Source of the DNA: Symbiodinium natans
Lineage: Eukaryota; Sar; Dinophyceae; Suessiales; Symbiodiniaceae
Length of the DNA: 41,744 bases
Direction: 5' to 3'
NCBI GenBank assembly: GCA_905221605.1
Contig: CAJNDS010000607.1
Location: forward strand, 64,001 to 105,744
In this document: positions 1 to 10,269 of the stretch, in pieces
Numbering within the stretch: position 1 is the stretch's first letter
How the letters are laid out: each line of letters opens with the position of its first letter
Notes under the pieces: model-generated
Databases searched by the model: none
The model's input: only the letters and a program-made list of their open reading frames with translations
Told to the model about the DNA's origin: nothing
Position numbers and translations under genes: made by a program

Positions 1-639
1 GGCACTGACGAAGAATACTGAAGACCATCGCCACTTGTAACTTCCAAAGTTGTGTTGCTCGAGCTATGATGTGCCTTGAGCTGCACGGACACAGTCAAAT
101 AGGAACCGCGCTGCACTGCAGAGCTCGCCGCCATCTCAGCCGAGTTACCACTTTGACCGTTTGTCGGGTCCGCTCTCGTCTCAGCATTTGAGCCAACTTC
201 TGTCTCAAATGGTCTCTGTACAAACCGCACGAAGCCGCAAGGCTGTGTTGGCGCATAGTAACTGCGGCAACTGTGACAGCGCCCCTGAATCGCAGCGTGA
301 GAACATCTTATTGGGAAGCAGCAAAGAATAAGAAGCCCGCCAACCACATACGCATGCTCATGCTAGCATAACAATAGCACTGATACTTCTATCTTCATAG
401 AAGAAGAACAATTATCGTTGTAACAATAGCTATACAACCGCAAGGTAGTGACAATAATTCATGACAGCAACACAAAACAACAAGAACCATGAGAAGAATA
501 ATGCAAAATGTTTGTGTTGTGCTGGTTTCGTCGTTGCACTGACATCACTGCACGTCCCGCGATTCCGGTCTGAGCAAGGGGTCCATGTGGCACAGACCCT
601 CAGAAAGCCCTGGCGCAAGCTGGGCGTCATGCTTACTTC
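1..639. other. No gene recognised; unique sequence
   Basis: Mixed-composition, non-repetitive DNA. The open frames here are under 75 codons, overlap on opposite strands and resemble no family I know. I see no RNA gene or clear regulatory site. Confidence 0.5.
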
Positions 640-733
640 CATAGGGGGGTTTCCGAAAATAGAGGGAACTTTATTTTAGGGGTCCGGGGTCCCTTTGAGG
701 GGCCTCTATTCGAAAAAAGAGGTACCCCCTATT
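640..733. mobile_element. Small palindromic MITE-like element
   Basis: The left edge reads ATAGGGGGGTTTCC and the right edge, as reverse complement, ATAGGGGGTACC, so the ends are imperfect terminal inverted repeats. Inside, CCTCTATTCGAAAAAAGAGG makes a second small hairpin and GGGTCC occurs twice. The style (TTTAGGGG, GGGTCC, GGTACC) is shared with the element at 6584-6673. There is no coding capacity, and no target-site duplication was identified. A non-autonomous DNA transposon remnant is an inference from the palindrome only. Confidence 0.35.
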
Positions 734-2114
734 TAGGAAATGCCCATATCGCTAAAGTATTAAGGACTCCATGATCCCACAGCCGTTGACTATAACAACG
801 TGAGATCGGAACTCCCTGCACCGACAAGATGTTTGTAACCCCGACAACCTGAGTCGCTCATGCGACCGGCACAGGTGTTGGGGGGGCTGATGTTATGTGT
901 CTTTGACCCCCCAGCTTCCCCACCCCGACCCCGAGCCAGGGAAACAGAATGTACACCTCCCGAAGAATTTCAGGCGCAGTTCAGCACGCCACCGGAAACC
1001 ACACAAAGGCATAACAGATCCCAAGTTTCCACGGTCTCCACACTCCCCAAAGGCCCTTTCAAAGGCCCCTCAAAGGCGCCTGACCACGGTGGGTTTGCTG
1101 CAGACCACCAAGCCTCGAGCCGCCAAGTTGTCGTCTTGAGCAGACCCGACTTCTGGGCTGAAAATTCTTCAATATTAGGATATACTAGGGCTTCTTTTCT
1201 TGGAGGATCCTGGCAGGGCCCGCAGTTTCAGGGATCCACCGACATGACTGCACGTTCTCCGGACATCGTGAGGCTTCTAAGGCATGGGCGAACACGAGGG
1301 CCTCAATGGCAGCAGCGGCAGGTCGCACAGCTAAAAATGGCGCAGCACACCGGCCGAAGCTAAGCAGCCACGCCAAGGCGACAAAGTGAGCTTGTACACG
1401 GAGCAGTGTCGGACTGGATGTGCCGAGACCTTGAACCCACCGGTTTCCACTTTAGACTCGCGAATCTCAGCTATCCCTGTCACGCCTGTGGCCAGAAGCT
1501 CCGAACCTGGCAGTGTTCACACGCTTTCTCCCTTTCAAGCCAGCCAGGCATAAGTGCATGGCATGACACTCTGGCGTTTAGGGTGCGGACATGTTACCGC
1601 GCGGATGCAGTGTGCAAAGCTCGCCGGGTGCACTTGAGCTGAGCTGCTCGATCATGGCCCCAGCTGACGAGGCAGCGCAGAAGAGGCTCCCTGAGGATGA
1701 GCACCCAAGGCATACCGCAAACACCCAGAAGGACACCGTGAAGCCGCAAGTTCTTCAGCACCACCAATGCCTTCTGCAGCCGCTGCGCAGCTAAACGGGA
1801 AGGACCCTGCAAGCACCAGGAGCAGCAACACCTGCGACTCACGTGGGAGTTGCGAGATCCCATCCCAACCCTAGAGGCACAAAACTCGAGCCATTCAGAT
1901 GCTTGGGGTATGATCTGTAAGTTTGCAAAGTCGAGACTATTGATATCGCCTGCGCGCCCTCGAGGACAGTGCTGCATTCTCCTGAAGCCACAATGCGACA
2001 CTGAAAATTGCAGTTTAGGAGTACAGAGAAGATTGGGGGCTCTTCTGCTCTCCAGACCCTGTGCTTTGCCCCACGATGTTGAAACCTTCGGCAACAAATG
2101 GATGAATGCAACTA
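734..2114. other. No supported gene; GC-moderate unique DNA
   Basis: Open frames up to 167 codons (860-1363, plus) and part of a 259-codon frame (1594-2373, minus) exist, but they overlap other frames, have no recognisable domain and have biased low-complexity composition. I treat the stretch as non-coding. Confidence 0.45.
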
Positions 2115-2262
2115 TATGATTATTCTGATAATTATTATCATCAACATGTTTTATGAATATTGTCAATATTATTGTTATTAATATTATTACTTTTAATATA
2201 ATTTCATTTTTTATTAAATCATATACATCTATATGTACTGTTCTATACATGCATGTGTATAT
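2115..2262. repeat. AT-rich ATT/AAT simple-sequence tract
   Basis: Irregular ATTATT, AATATT and TTTAAT runs with very few G or C, passing into TATATACAT-like sequence. It is a sharp AT island in GC-rich surroundings. Confidence 0.6.
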
Positions 2263-3270
2263 GGCCAAAGCCACCTCCTCTTGGCCGCTTCCTTGCCAAG
2301 TAGAGGCAGCCCAGCACGAAGGCGACGGGCAAAAGGCCACAAGCACCTCCGGAAAGGTAGCCAGGTAGTCCAAAACTCACGATCTTCCGGTCCAATGGTA
2401 GGGACGTTCTCAACAATCCGACGCTCGGCCAAACCCGGGTCCTAAATCCCACCGCAGCACCTGCCAGCCATGCCTCCAGGCTGCCAGGCCATCCTGCTAT
2501 GGACATTTCATCATGCTGCATGCCGGGCAGTCTTTGTGCAAGTGGTATGCAGCCTGTTCACTCCGCGGCTCTGTACATCACCCCTGCCACCCTTGCAAGC
2601 CCCAACCGTCCAAGTGAGCGCCCCGCACAACAAGACGTTCAAATCATGCCACATCCACTCTCAAGGAAGCTTGGTTCGGGCGACTCAGCTGTCATCGGCA
2701 CAGCCTGTCGCGCAGTGCGCTTTTGGCGGCTTGATATGTTTGGGGTCAGACATAGCTCACGCGGCCACAAGAGCCCTAGTTGAGCCCTGCCTCCTGGACT
2801 TGCAGAACAATGATCCAAAAGTCTGACAGTCAGCTACCGTTGCTTTGCTGAGAGCTGCAACTGCCACTTGCCTGCGGCAGGAGGGGTGCCATGGCATCCA
2901 ACAGCCACAGGTCGTTGATCTGACTTCAGTCGTCTGTCTAGTAACTGGCAACGTGCGGTGCACCAGTTAGGCCTTGAGCTAGGGGCCTTCCACATGCATG
3001 CTTGACGAACCTCTGATAGGGCTATCTGCGTTGGAGAGCGCAGTGCTGCGCGTGTTCTAGAAGGGCTCTTGTTCTACTGGTGTACCCTCTGCGTAGACGA
3101 GCCATAGCACAAGCACAGGAGAAGCTCTTCATCTGGCACCCGTTGAGAAGGTCGCCAAGCTAGAGTTCGCTGCGCATGTCACGGAGTACTTTGTATTACT
3201 GTAATAGCCTAGAGCTAGCTGAGCAAGCCTCACCCAAGAAGTCCGAAACCTAACCGAAAACCAGCACATA
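2263..3270. other. No gene recognised; unique sequence
   Basis: GC-rich non-repetitive DNA with only short overlapping open frames (largest 118 codons at 2470-2826). None shows a domain, repeat or plausible splice arrangement I can defend. Confidence 0.45.
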
Positions 3271-3272
3271 AG

Positions 3273-3406
3273 ACAGAGAGAGAGAGAGAGAAATAACAAA
3301 GAGAAGATGCTGCTTGCCGACCGACGACTTGAGCAATGGACAGGAGGGGAGGCCGGGGCAAGGCTGGAAATTGGAAGGGGGGAGAGGCGAGGGGGGGGGG
3401 GGGGGG
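3273..3406. repeat. GA microsatellite and guanine run
   Basis: A short (GA)n run lies at about 3273-3292, followed by purine-rich sequence ending in a 16-base G homopolymer at 3391-3406. It lies just upstream of the first telomere-like array. Confidence 0.7.
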
Positions 3407-3482
3407 CGAAAGGCTAGTTCCAGACACCTGTGAAGACCAATGAAGCAACCACTTGCACAGCGCGCAACAGATTGCAACGCCA

Positions 3483-3808
3483 CCCTAAACCCCTAAAAAC
3501 CCTGTCACCCCGAAACCCTTGTAACCCCTAAACCCCTAAACCCTAACCCCTGAACCCCTAAACCCCTAAACCCTAAACCCCTGAACCCCTAAACCCCCAA
3601 ACCCTAAACCCCTGAACCCCTAAACCCCTCTAAACCCCTAAACCCTAAACCCTAAACCCCTAAACCTTCCAAAACCCTAAACCCTAACCCCTAAACCCCT
3701 AAACCCCTAAACCCTAAACCCTAAACCCTAAACCCCTAAACCCCTAAACCCCTAAACCCTAAAGCCTAAACCCTAAACCCTAAACCCTAAACCCTAAACC
3801 CCTAACCC
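3483..3808 (-). repeat. Interstitial telomere-like array, CCCTAAA/CCCCTAAA
   Basis: Over 300 bp of plant-type telomere repeat in C-strand orientation. It mixes 7-mers (CCCTAAA) and 8-mers (CCCCTAAA), with variants such as CCCTGAA, and is purest at its right end. Mixed lengths and substitutions fit an old interstitial array rather than an active chromosome end. It pairs with the opposite-orientation array at 3928-4020 across a spacer of about 120 bp. Confidence 0.9.
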
Positions 3809-3927
3809 TCTTTCTTCGGCCTTTGGCCTCGAAGCGCCGGGTCATGGCTGTGGAGTCTTTGGTGTTCATGCACAGGGCAAGGCCCAGGCCTGGAGGCCTT
3901 CAGTCTAAGACTCTGTCTCTACACTTG
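3809..3927. other. Spacer between opposed telomere-like arrays
   Basis: About 120 bp of unique sequence. Near its left end CTTCGGCC and GGCCTCGAAG can pair with one bulge, so the spacer carries its own hairpin between the telomere-like arms. Confidence 0.5.
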
Positions 3928-4020
3928 GTTTAGGGTTTAGGGTTTAGGGTTTAGGGTTTAGGGTTTAGGGTTTAGGGTTTAGGGTTTAGGGTTCAGGCTT
4001 TAGGGTTTAGGGTTTCGGGT
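3928..4020 (+). repeat. Interstitial telomere-like array, TTTAGGG
   Basis: About a dozen nearly perfect TTTAGGG heptamers with a few late variants (TTCAGGC, TTTCGGG). Orientation is opposite to the array at 3483-3808. Confidence 0.9.
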
Positions 4021-5279
4021 CCCTTACGACTCCCTTACTACTCTACTCGACCTCTGAGCAACTTCACTTCAAAGGCCCATTGGCGTGATCGAAGAGCCGG
4101 CAAGTCTGTACAAGCCGCTTTGCTCCTGCCTTTCCGTTCTTTCTTCTGTTGGGCATCTCTGCCCTCAAAGCGCTCTGCAGAGCGGGGCGGCCATTCATTT
4201 GCGCAGTGGGCATGCGTCAAAAGTCGTTGAGTTTTTCTCGGTATAACATACCAACTGAAATCAAGAAACTCTAGTCATCACTTCCCACACCCTCCAGATC
4301 CACCATCCGATTCAGTGTACACGTGCGCAGGCTGCAAGCATTCCCGCTGGCCAGCATTCTGCTGCGCTTCTCTTCTCTTCGGGGGGCGACTCTCCCCCTT
4401 CTTGGGTCGCAACAGCGCGAAGCAAAGAGGCCAAGGGGCACAGGGCTCATAGGGTTCCCCTAAACTTTCTAAACTCTCTCAAAGTGCTCAGGGGTAGTTC
4501 CGTTGCTTTGGGGGCCTCAAGGCGCCCCCCTTTCACTTCGGCCGCAAAAGGCGGGTCCAGGTCCCCTCGGCGCCCAAGATATGGCGTTTGGGGCAACTTC
4601 GGGGAGGGTCCAAGACTTTGGGGCTGAAGGGCTTGGAGGCTTATGGCTGGGCTTGGGTTTTGGGAGGGTTCAAGGTCCAGGGGTTGGGGGCTTGAAGGTC
4701 TAGAGTTTCAGTCACGGCTACACCATCTGCACCCCAGAAACTTTTCTGAGGCGGCGGATTCGCCAAACCACCTGGGTAAAAACCTCTGCTGGCCTCCAAG
4801 CTCTCCAGCCTGCACCTTCTGAGCTCTTTTGGCTGAGGTTGCTGCACTTCTCTTCTTCTTCATCTTGAGGCTTATCCTGTCAAGTCCGTCTAAGAAAGTT
4901 TGCCGCGGAGCCGGGTGGCTATCGCGGAAGGCAAAGCACTCAATAAAGGTGAGCGGCGGAAAAGCTGCGAAGACAATCTAGCAGCTCGTGTGTATTTCTC
5001 TGAATACGATTCTTCTTCTGATTACATACCATTACTGATATGACGACTACCACAATGATTGTTATTCCGACTGCTCAAGCACTCATGTCAAAGTTATGAT
5101 TCCAGAAGGCAGGGCATGGATGCACACAGCGTCCTCTTCCCTGCGCTCACGCGGTGCTTGGACTCTTCTGGGACCTCGTCTGAGTCCAGACAAAAACAAA
5201 GCGACAGTAGAAGCTATGTCACATAATGACTATGTATAAAGTCTTAATTGCAGTCAGAGAAATCATAGTAATCATAGTC
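4021..5279. other. No gene recognised; includes G-skewed stretch
   Basis: Unique DNA. Between about 4500 and 4700 the plus strand is strongly G-rich with degenerate GGGTTTTGGG-like words, probably decayed telomere-like repeat. Open frames are at most 68 codons. Confidence 0.45.
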
Positions 5280-5405
5280 ATCAAAAAGCTAGTCACAGCA
5301 ACCCTACTCGTACGAGCAGTAGAAAGTAGAAACAACAATGTTATTAGAAATGGTCATACCAATAGCAGATCTTAAGGTTAGACCTGTCAAGGTTGCATCA
5401 GAAGC

Positions 5406-5455
<50 letters not shown>

Positions 5456-5456
5456 C

Positions 5457-5491
<35 letters not shown>

Positions 5492-5493
5492 AC

Positions 5494-5543
<50 letters not shown>

Positions 5544-5920
5544 TGTTGTTGTTGTCGTCGTCGTAGTAGTAGTAGTAGTCGTAGTGGTCGTAGTTGTCGT
5601 CGTCGTAGTAGCAATAGTAGTAGTCGTAATAGTAGTCGTAGTCGCAGCAGTAGTAGTAGAAGGAAAAGGGAAATGGTGATGCAAAGACAAGAAGAGTCGT
5701 AATAGCACAAGTGAAACTTGCAATAACCGTTCTATTCGTAATAACCGTGAGCGCCGTACCAATGGTAGAAATCGCAACAATCAAAATATTCGTAACCCAC
5801 GCAAAATAATTGCGATAATCGTACTAGTCGAAGTAGCCGTAGTAAGTGAACTAGCGTAACAATCATCATGATAGTCATAGTACTAGTATTCACCGCAATA
5901 ACACTATAGTAATAACAGCA
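5280..5920. repeat. GTA/TAG trinucleotide microsatellite with decayed flanks
   Basis: A dense (GTA)n array spans about 5404-5660, with GTT, GTC and GCA interruptions. Both flanks, especially 5700-5920, keep diluted words such as CGTAAT and AGTCGTAGT, so the array was probably longer and has decayed. All open frames here are homopolymeric shadows (poly-Val, poly-Thr, poly-Leu, poly-Tyr) and are not genes. Confidence 0.9.
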
Positions 5921-6189
5921 AAAAATGCACAGCATTAACTGTAAACCCGCCCATTTTCTAACACCTCCCCCCACCTCTTTCCTTGGAACATCATCACCAT
6001 TACCACCATTACCACGTGTTTCGCAGGAGATGGTGCCAAATTGCTGTCATGTGTTCCCGCTTTGCAGACTCTACATATCTTTTAAAGGCATGCGGGCTAC
6101 GAAAAAGTCTGCAGCAAGACCGGTATGAAGTAGGAAGGAGGTGGCCTTGCCAAATGGGTGATGGCACACACTGTTCAGCTACTAAATAC

Positions 6190-6452
6190 AAGAACAATGA
6201 GAATAGCAAGACTTGTAAGAAATACGAGAATTGTAAGAATCAAAAGAACAGTAAGAATTTTCCAGAATTGTACGAAGTGCAAGAATTGTAAGTAAGAATA
6301 GTAAGTAAGAATTGCAAGTAAGAATTGCAAGTAAGAATTGTAAGAAGTGATTTTAAGGACCGTAAGAACTTGTAAGAGTTGCAAGTCTTGCAAGAACACT
6401 AAGAACAAGTAAGAATAGTGAGAACAGTAAGGTTCGTAAGACTGAGTAAGAA
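6190..6452. repeat. Degenerate GTAAGAATT-type tandem repeat
   Basis: Words such as GTAAGAATT, GTAAGAATA and GCAAGTAAGAATT recur about every 9-14 bases, giving a strongly purine/T-biased strand with almost no C. The minus-strand frame across it encodes only Leu/Ile/Tyr-rich low-complexity sequence. Confidence 0.75.
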
Positions 6453-6583
6453 CAGCAAGTTTAGAACTGGTCGTAACTGCCACCCTGAGGCCCAGGCAAT
6501 CTCACCCTCCAGCTGCTTGAGGCTGAGAGCAAACTCCTCACAGAGAACATCGCCAAGCACTCCGACTTTCTGGACTGTTCCAT

Positions 6584-6673
6584 GATCTCTAAAATATGGT
6601 CCGTTTTGGGGTCCTTATAAACGGCGGCCCCTCTTATTTGGGGTACCCAAAAAGGAACCATTATTTAGAGAAC
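6584..6673. mobile_element. MITE-like element with terminal inverted repeats
   Basis: The left end is GATCTCTAAAATATGGTCC; the right end, reverse-complemented, is GTTCTCTAAATAATGGTTCC. Similarity continues inward to about 26 bases (TTTTGGGGT against TTTTTGGGT). Total length is about 90 bp, with no coding capacity and no certain target-site duplication. Internal words (GGGGTCC, GGTACC, CCCCTCTTATT) echo the element at 640-733, so both may belong to one non-autonomous family. Confidence 0.5.
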
Positions 6674-7035
6674 TGACCATTTGTTCTTCAGTGCATGCAC
6701 ACCATATCCCTCCTTGGCGTTGTCGCACACGCGCAGCTCGACAGAACGAGCATCAAAATTGACCTGCGCCACACACAGCAAAGTCCCACATTGCTAGTCG
6801 TTGTGCTGCTGTTCCGCGCCTTCACTTCTCCGCGAGAAGCTGCTGCAATCGCCTTGCCAAGCGCTGCAGAAGCGCAACCCCAAATTGCGCCATGCATAAT
6901 GATCCCCGAAAGTGTTCACGGTTCGGCATTGCCTCAGGTTCCCCCTCTGCTGAGACGTAGATGCAGATGAAGTCTCCCTGACAGCGGCTGTCGGGGAGAT
7001 CGATGGCACAGTCTCAAGTGAAGGAAAAATGAGCC
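6674..7035. other. No gene recognised
   Basis: Unique GC-rich sequence. Overlapping open frames of 69-91 codons on both strands have no recognisable motif. Confidence 0.45.
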
Positions 7036-7075
7036 TAAACCCTAAACAACCCTAAACCCTTAACCCTAAACCGAT
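7036..7075 (-). repeat. Short CCCTAAA array
   Basis: About five CCCTAAA-like units with small indels (CCCTAAACAA, CCCTTAA). Confidence 0.75.
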
Positions 7076-7362
7076 TTCCGGGCCTCGTCCGCCCAGGAGT
7101 ACTTCGTCAAGGGGCGCGCCACAGCTGCCTTCAGGGTCGCAACGCCGGATGCCAAGAAGCTCTTGCATCTCGCTGGGCGTGCTTACATCACAGGGTTATT
7201 GGTGTCAAGGGCACAGAGGTGTAGGGATGTTGGGGATTGGGCTGCAGAACGTAGACTACCGACCCCCGGCCTTGACGGCATCGCCTGGCAGAATTTGAGG
7301 AAAGACTCAGGGAATCAAGGATTCCGGGCTTTTTGGTTCGCAAGCATCTGCCCTAAACCCGA

Positions 7363-7455
7363 AAAGCTAAACCCTGAACCTTGAACCCTGAACCCTAAAC
7401 CCTAAACCCTAAACCCTGAACCCTGACCCCTAAACCCTAAACCCTAAACCCTGCC
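7363..7455 (-). repeat. CCCTAAA array with CCCTGAA variants
   Basis: About twelve heptamers in C-strand orientation, with several CCCTGAA substitutions. A small satellite of the same array follows at 7552-7582. Confidence 0.85.
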
Positions 7456-7462
7456 TGAACCA

Positions 7463-7483
7463 GCATTTTGTGGCTCAAGCTTG
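7463..7483 (+). other. Weak spliced-leader-like sequence
   Basis: AGCATTTTGTGGCTCAAG resembles the 3' part of the dinoflagellate spliced leader (known form CCATTTTGGCTCAAG) but has a two-base TG insertion and lacks the 5' part. Relict leaders embedded in the genome are known from retroposed dinoflagellate transcripts. A 16-18-base degenerate match in 41 kb could also be chance. Confidence 0.15.
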
Positions 7484-7551
7484 ATGGGCTCGCCCCCGTA
7501 GACATAACGGAGCTCTGGCGGAAGCTCCTACATGGAACGTGAGGGCGGAAG

Positions 7552-7582
7552 CCCTAAACCCCAAACCCTAAACCCTAAACCC
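7552..7582 (-). repeat. Short CCCTAAA array
   Basis: About four C-strand telomere-like heptamers including a CCCCAAA variant. Confidence 0.75.
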
Positions 7583-7926
7583 GAGATCTAAAGCTTGCGC
7601 ATCCACTCCTTCTCGTTCGCATGCGCGTAGTAGTAGCCTAGCATGAAAAGTTCAGAAGAGGTGATGCGAATAGGAGAGAAACTTTGACAGATGCTGCGCG
7701 GTGCACCGTACCTGCGAACTGCCCTAGATTCCAGTCACCAACACCTCTTATTTCGAACATCTCCCGGAAACACACACGTTTGTTTTATTTTCGAAAATGC
7801 AGATGACTGACTGAATCGTGAGAGCGGTGCTGTTGCCACCATTGTTGCGGATAGACTCCCTCAGGAAGGAGTGTTCTGGCCGAACCTGCGCCAAGGCATT
7901 TCAAATCGACGTGTGGCTACATGATT

Positions 7927-7962
7927 TCGGGTTTAGGGTCTGGGGTTTAGGGTTTAGGGTTT
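7927..7962 (+). repeat. Short TTTAGGG array
   Basis: About five G-strand heptamers including one CTGGGG variant. Confidence 0.75.
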
Positions 7963-7992
7963 ATCGCGCCAGCAAGGACGTCCAATCACACG

Positions 7993-8057
7993 CAAACAAA
8001 CAAACAAGCAAACAAACAAACAAAACAAAACAAAACAAACAAACAAACAAACAAACA
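7993..8057. repeat. CAAA/CAAAA microsatellite
   Basis: About sixteen tandem CAAA and CAAAA units with isolated substitutions. Confidence 0.85.
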
Positions 8058-8129
8058 GACGAGCCAAAGCAGAACCGAAGCCAAACTTCCCACCCTCGTA
8101 CTCTAAACCTTAACCTGAAGCAGATCATG

Positions 8130-8407
8130 AGGGTTTAGGGTTTAGGGTTTAGGGTTTAGGGCTTAGGGTTTAGGGTTTAGGGTTCAGGGTTTAGGATTTA
8201 GGGTTTAGGTGTATAAGCCCTAAACCCGAAAACCCCCAAACCTAAACGCTAAAACCTAAAAGCCCCTAAAGCCTAAATCAGCCCTGAGAGCACTGAAAAC
8301 CCGAAGAACCCTGAAGTCCCAAAAATCCTAAACCCTAAAAGCCTAAACCCCAAAAACCCCAAGAATCCCTAAACCCTGAACCCTAAACCCTAAACCCCCA
8401 AACCCCC
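8130..8407. repeat. Head-to-head telomere-like arrays (TTTAGGG then CCCTAAA)
   Basis: A TTTAGGG array (8130-8208) switches within about 8 bases to a degenerate CCCTAAA array (8217-8407, with CCCAAAA, CCCCAAA and CCTAAAA variants). TTTAGGG followed by CCCTAAA is the order expected of an end-to-end telomere fusion, and is the reverse of most array pairs in this window. The left half is much better conserved than the right half. Confidence 0.85.
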
Positions 8408-8487
8408 CTCGCCGAAGCATCGAGGGCCTCCACGGCATCGGCTTTCACCGTCAGCGAGGCACCGTCCTGGGCTGGGGACCCGGGTGG
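8408..8487. other. Spacer between opposed telomere-like arrays
   Basis: About 80 bp of GC-rich sequence beginning CTCGCCGAAGCATCGAGG, whose ends can form a short CTCG/CGAG hairpin. The spacer at 10571 begins with the same CTCGCC directly after its C-strand array. Confidence 0.45.
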
Positions 8488-8957
8488 CTGTTCAGGGCTT
8501 AGGGGTTTAGGGTTTAGGGTTTCGGGTCTAGGGTTAGGGCTTAGGATTTGGGGTTTAGGGTTTAGGGTTTAGGGCTTAGGGTTTAGGGGTTTAGGGTTTG
8601 GGGTTTGGGGTTTGGGGTTTGGGGTTTGGGGTTTAGGGTTTAGGGTTTAGGGTTTCGGGTTTCGGGTTTCGGGTTTAGGGTTTAGGGTTTGGGGTTTAGG
8701 GTTTAGGGTTTAGGGTAGGAAGAAAAGTAATTACCCCGAAGCCAGGATGTGACCATCTCTCGCTGTTCTACTTGTAACCCCAGTAATAAGTACCGGTTCG
8801 GGGTTTAGGGTTTAGGGTTTAGGGTGTAGGGTTTCGGGTTTAGGGTTTAGGGTTTAGGGTTTAGGGTTTAGGGTTTAGGGTTTAGGGTTTAGGGTTTAGG
8901 GTTCAGCGTTTAGGGCTTAGGGTTTAGGGTTTAGGGTTTATTACAGTCTTGGGTTTA
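8488..8957 (+). repeat. Long TTTAGGG array with TTTGGGG and TTTCGGG blocks
   Basis: Telomere-like repeat interrupted by unique DNA at 8717-8797. The left part holds homogeneous blocks of GGGTTTG (8595-8630) and GGGTTTC (8650-8672) among TTTAGGG; the right part (8798-8957) is mostly canonical. Blocks of identical variants suggest local expansion of mutated units. Confidence 0.9.
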
Positions 8958-9430
8958 GGGTGTGTAGAGGGAAGCTCGCTGGTGCTAAAGGCACCCAGGC
9001 CGCCTGCTCGCGCTAGCATGTTTTCCCACCCCAACCACCCAAACTATTCTCATGCAGCTTTCAGGGCAGGAAAACGGTAGGGGATAGCAGGGGCCTCGGC
9101 CGGCCTCTGCTTCTAAGCGGGAGGGCAGCGCTGGCCGTAGTTTGCAAAGGGGGCCATAGAAGGTTGGGGCTCCCAGGCAGGCCTGTGAAAAATCGTGCAG
9201 GGACACCCTGCCCAGTCCGAGGGTTGCAGGAAGGTAGGGGGCGCCAGGGCGCGCAAATTCGTGCAACTCGCCTCCTGCACCGAGCCAGGGCCCCCCCCAG
9301 ACCCCCCAAAAAACACCAAAACAGGCCAACGGCTCGGGTTGGGGTCCTAATTAAACTAGGGCTGACGTCCTAGTGTCCTAGTGTCTGAAGCCTCGAGCGC
9401 CCATGCAAATGGACAGCGGCGAACTCGGCA
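8958..9430. other. No gene recognised
   Basis: GC-rich unique DNA. A 114-codon minus-strand frame (8985-9329) and its overlapping neighbours are Gly/Pro/Arg-rich and unrecognised. Confidence 0.45.
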
Positions 9431-9472
9431 GTTTAGGGTTTATGGTTTAGGGTTTCGGGTTTAGAGTTTTCG
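9431..9472 (+). repeat. Short TTTAGGG array
   Basis: About five G-strand heptamers with TTTATGG, TTTCGGG and TTTAGAG variants. Confidence 0.7.
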
Positions 9473-9811
9473 AGCGTTGGGGTTTGGAGGGAGAGAGACA
9501 GGAACCAGGAACTTGAGGGGCAAGCCGAGGCCAACGAAAGCCAGCACAAACGAGAGCAGGGACCGCGTCTTGAGGGTTTGTGACCCAGGCGATGCTCATA
9601 TCATCAGTATTGCTCTGATCATTATGAACCTCTTCCCCCCCGGCCCGACCCCCCTGCCAGTATAGAATCAATAGCTCGCAGCTTTCCGGACCGTGTCCGA
9701 CCCTACAGGCTAAAATCCGCTAGCTTTCGTGACTAGGGACTTAGAGTATTGAGAGTGTAAGGGCTTTGCGTTTAGAGTTCCCCAGAGATGTGCATATTGG
9801 GGTTTTGGATG
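9473..9811. other. No gene recognised
   Basis: Unique DNA between telomere-like arrays. Open frames of 62-74 codons lie on opposite strands and show no domain. Confidence 0.45.
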
Positions 9812-9985
9812 CCAACCCTAAACCCTAAACCCGAAACCCTGTGCCCTATACCCCAAACCTTGAACCCTAAACCCTAAACCTTAATTGAACCTTAAACCCT
9901 AAACAATAAACCCTAAACCTTAAACCCCAAACCTTAAACCCCAAACCCTAAACCCTAAACCCTAAACCCGAAACCCTAAACCCAA
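9812..9985 (-). repeat. CCCTAAA array
   Basis: C-strand telomere-like repeat with CCTTAAA and CCCCAAA variants. It is paired with the G-strand array at 10095-10160 across a GC-rich spacer of about 110 bp. Confidence 0.85.
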
Positions 9986-10094
9986 CATCAGGTGCCGGGG
10001 GCGGCACTTCGACGCCCTGCTCGCCGAGGCCGTGCTGGGCCTGCGAAGGCACAGCTGCCCTTGCCCCTTTGGGGCGGGTCGAGTGCGATTTTGG

Positions 10095-10160
10095 GGTTTA
10101 GGGTTTAGGGTTTTAGGGTTTAAAGTTTAGGGTTAAGGGCTAAGGGCTGAGGGCTTAGGC
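10095..10160 (+). repeat. TTTAGGG array, degenerate
   Basis: TTTAGGG units decaying rightwards to TTAAGGGC and TGAGGGC. Confidence 0.8.
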
Positions 10161-10269
10161 TGCGTATTTGGTAGCATCTAAGCCTTAGCTATGCGAGAGA
10201 GCGCCTTGCCTCCAAGACTTTCTTCACGGAGTTCCGTGACCTGGCAAGCACTAGGTTCTCCCAGTGGCG

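Noticed and set aside
860-1363. 167-codon plus-strand frame
   Set aside because: Overlaps other frames, has biased composition and no recognised domain.
1594-2373. 259-codon minus-strand open frame
   Set aside because: It runs through the AT-rich microsatellite at 2115-2262 and has no recognisable domain; length alone is not evidence here.
3483-4020. A true chromosome end
   Set aside because: Sequence continues on both sides, arrays are mixed and degenerate, and both orientations occur; these are interstitial.
5304-5784. Open frames of poly-Thr, poly-Val, poly-Leu and poly-Tyr up to 158 codons
   Set aside because: All are translations of the (GTA)n microsatellite.
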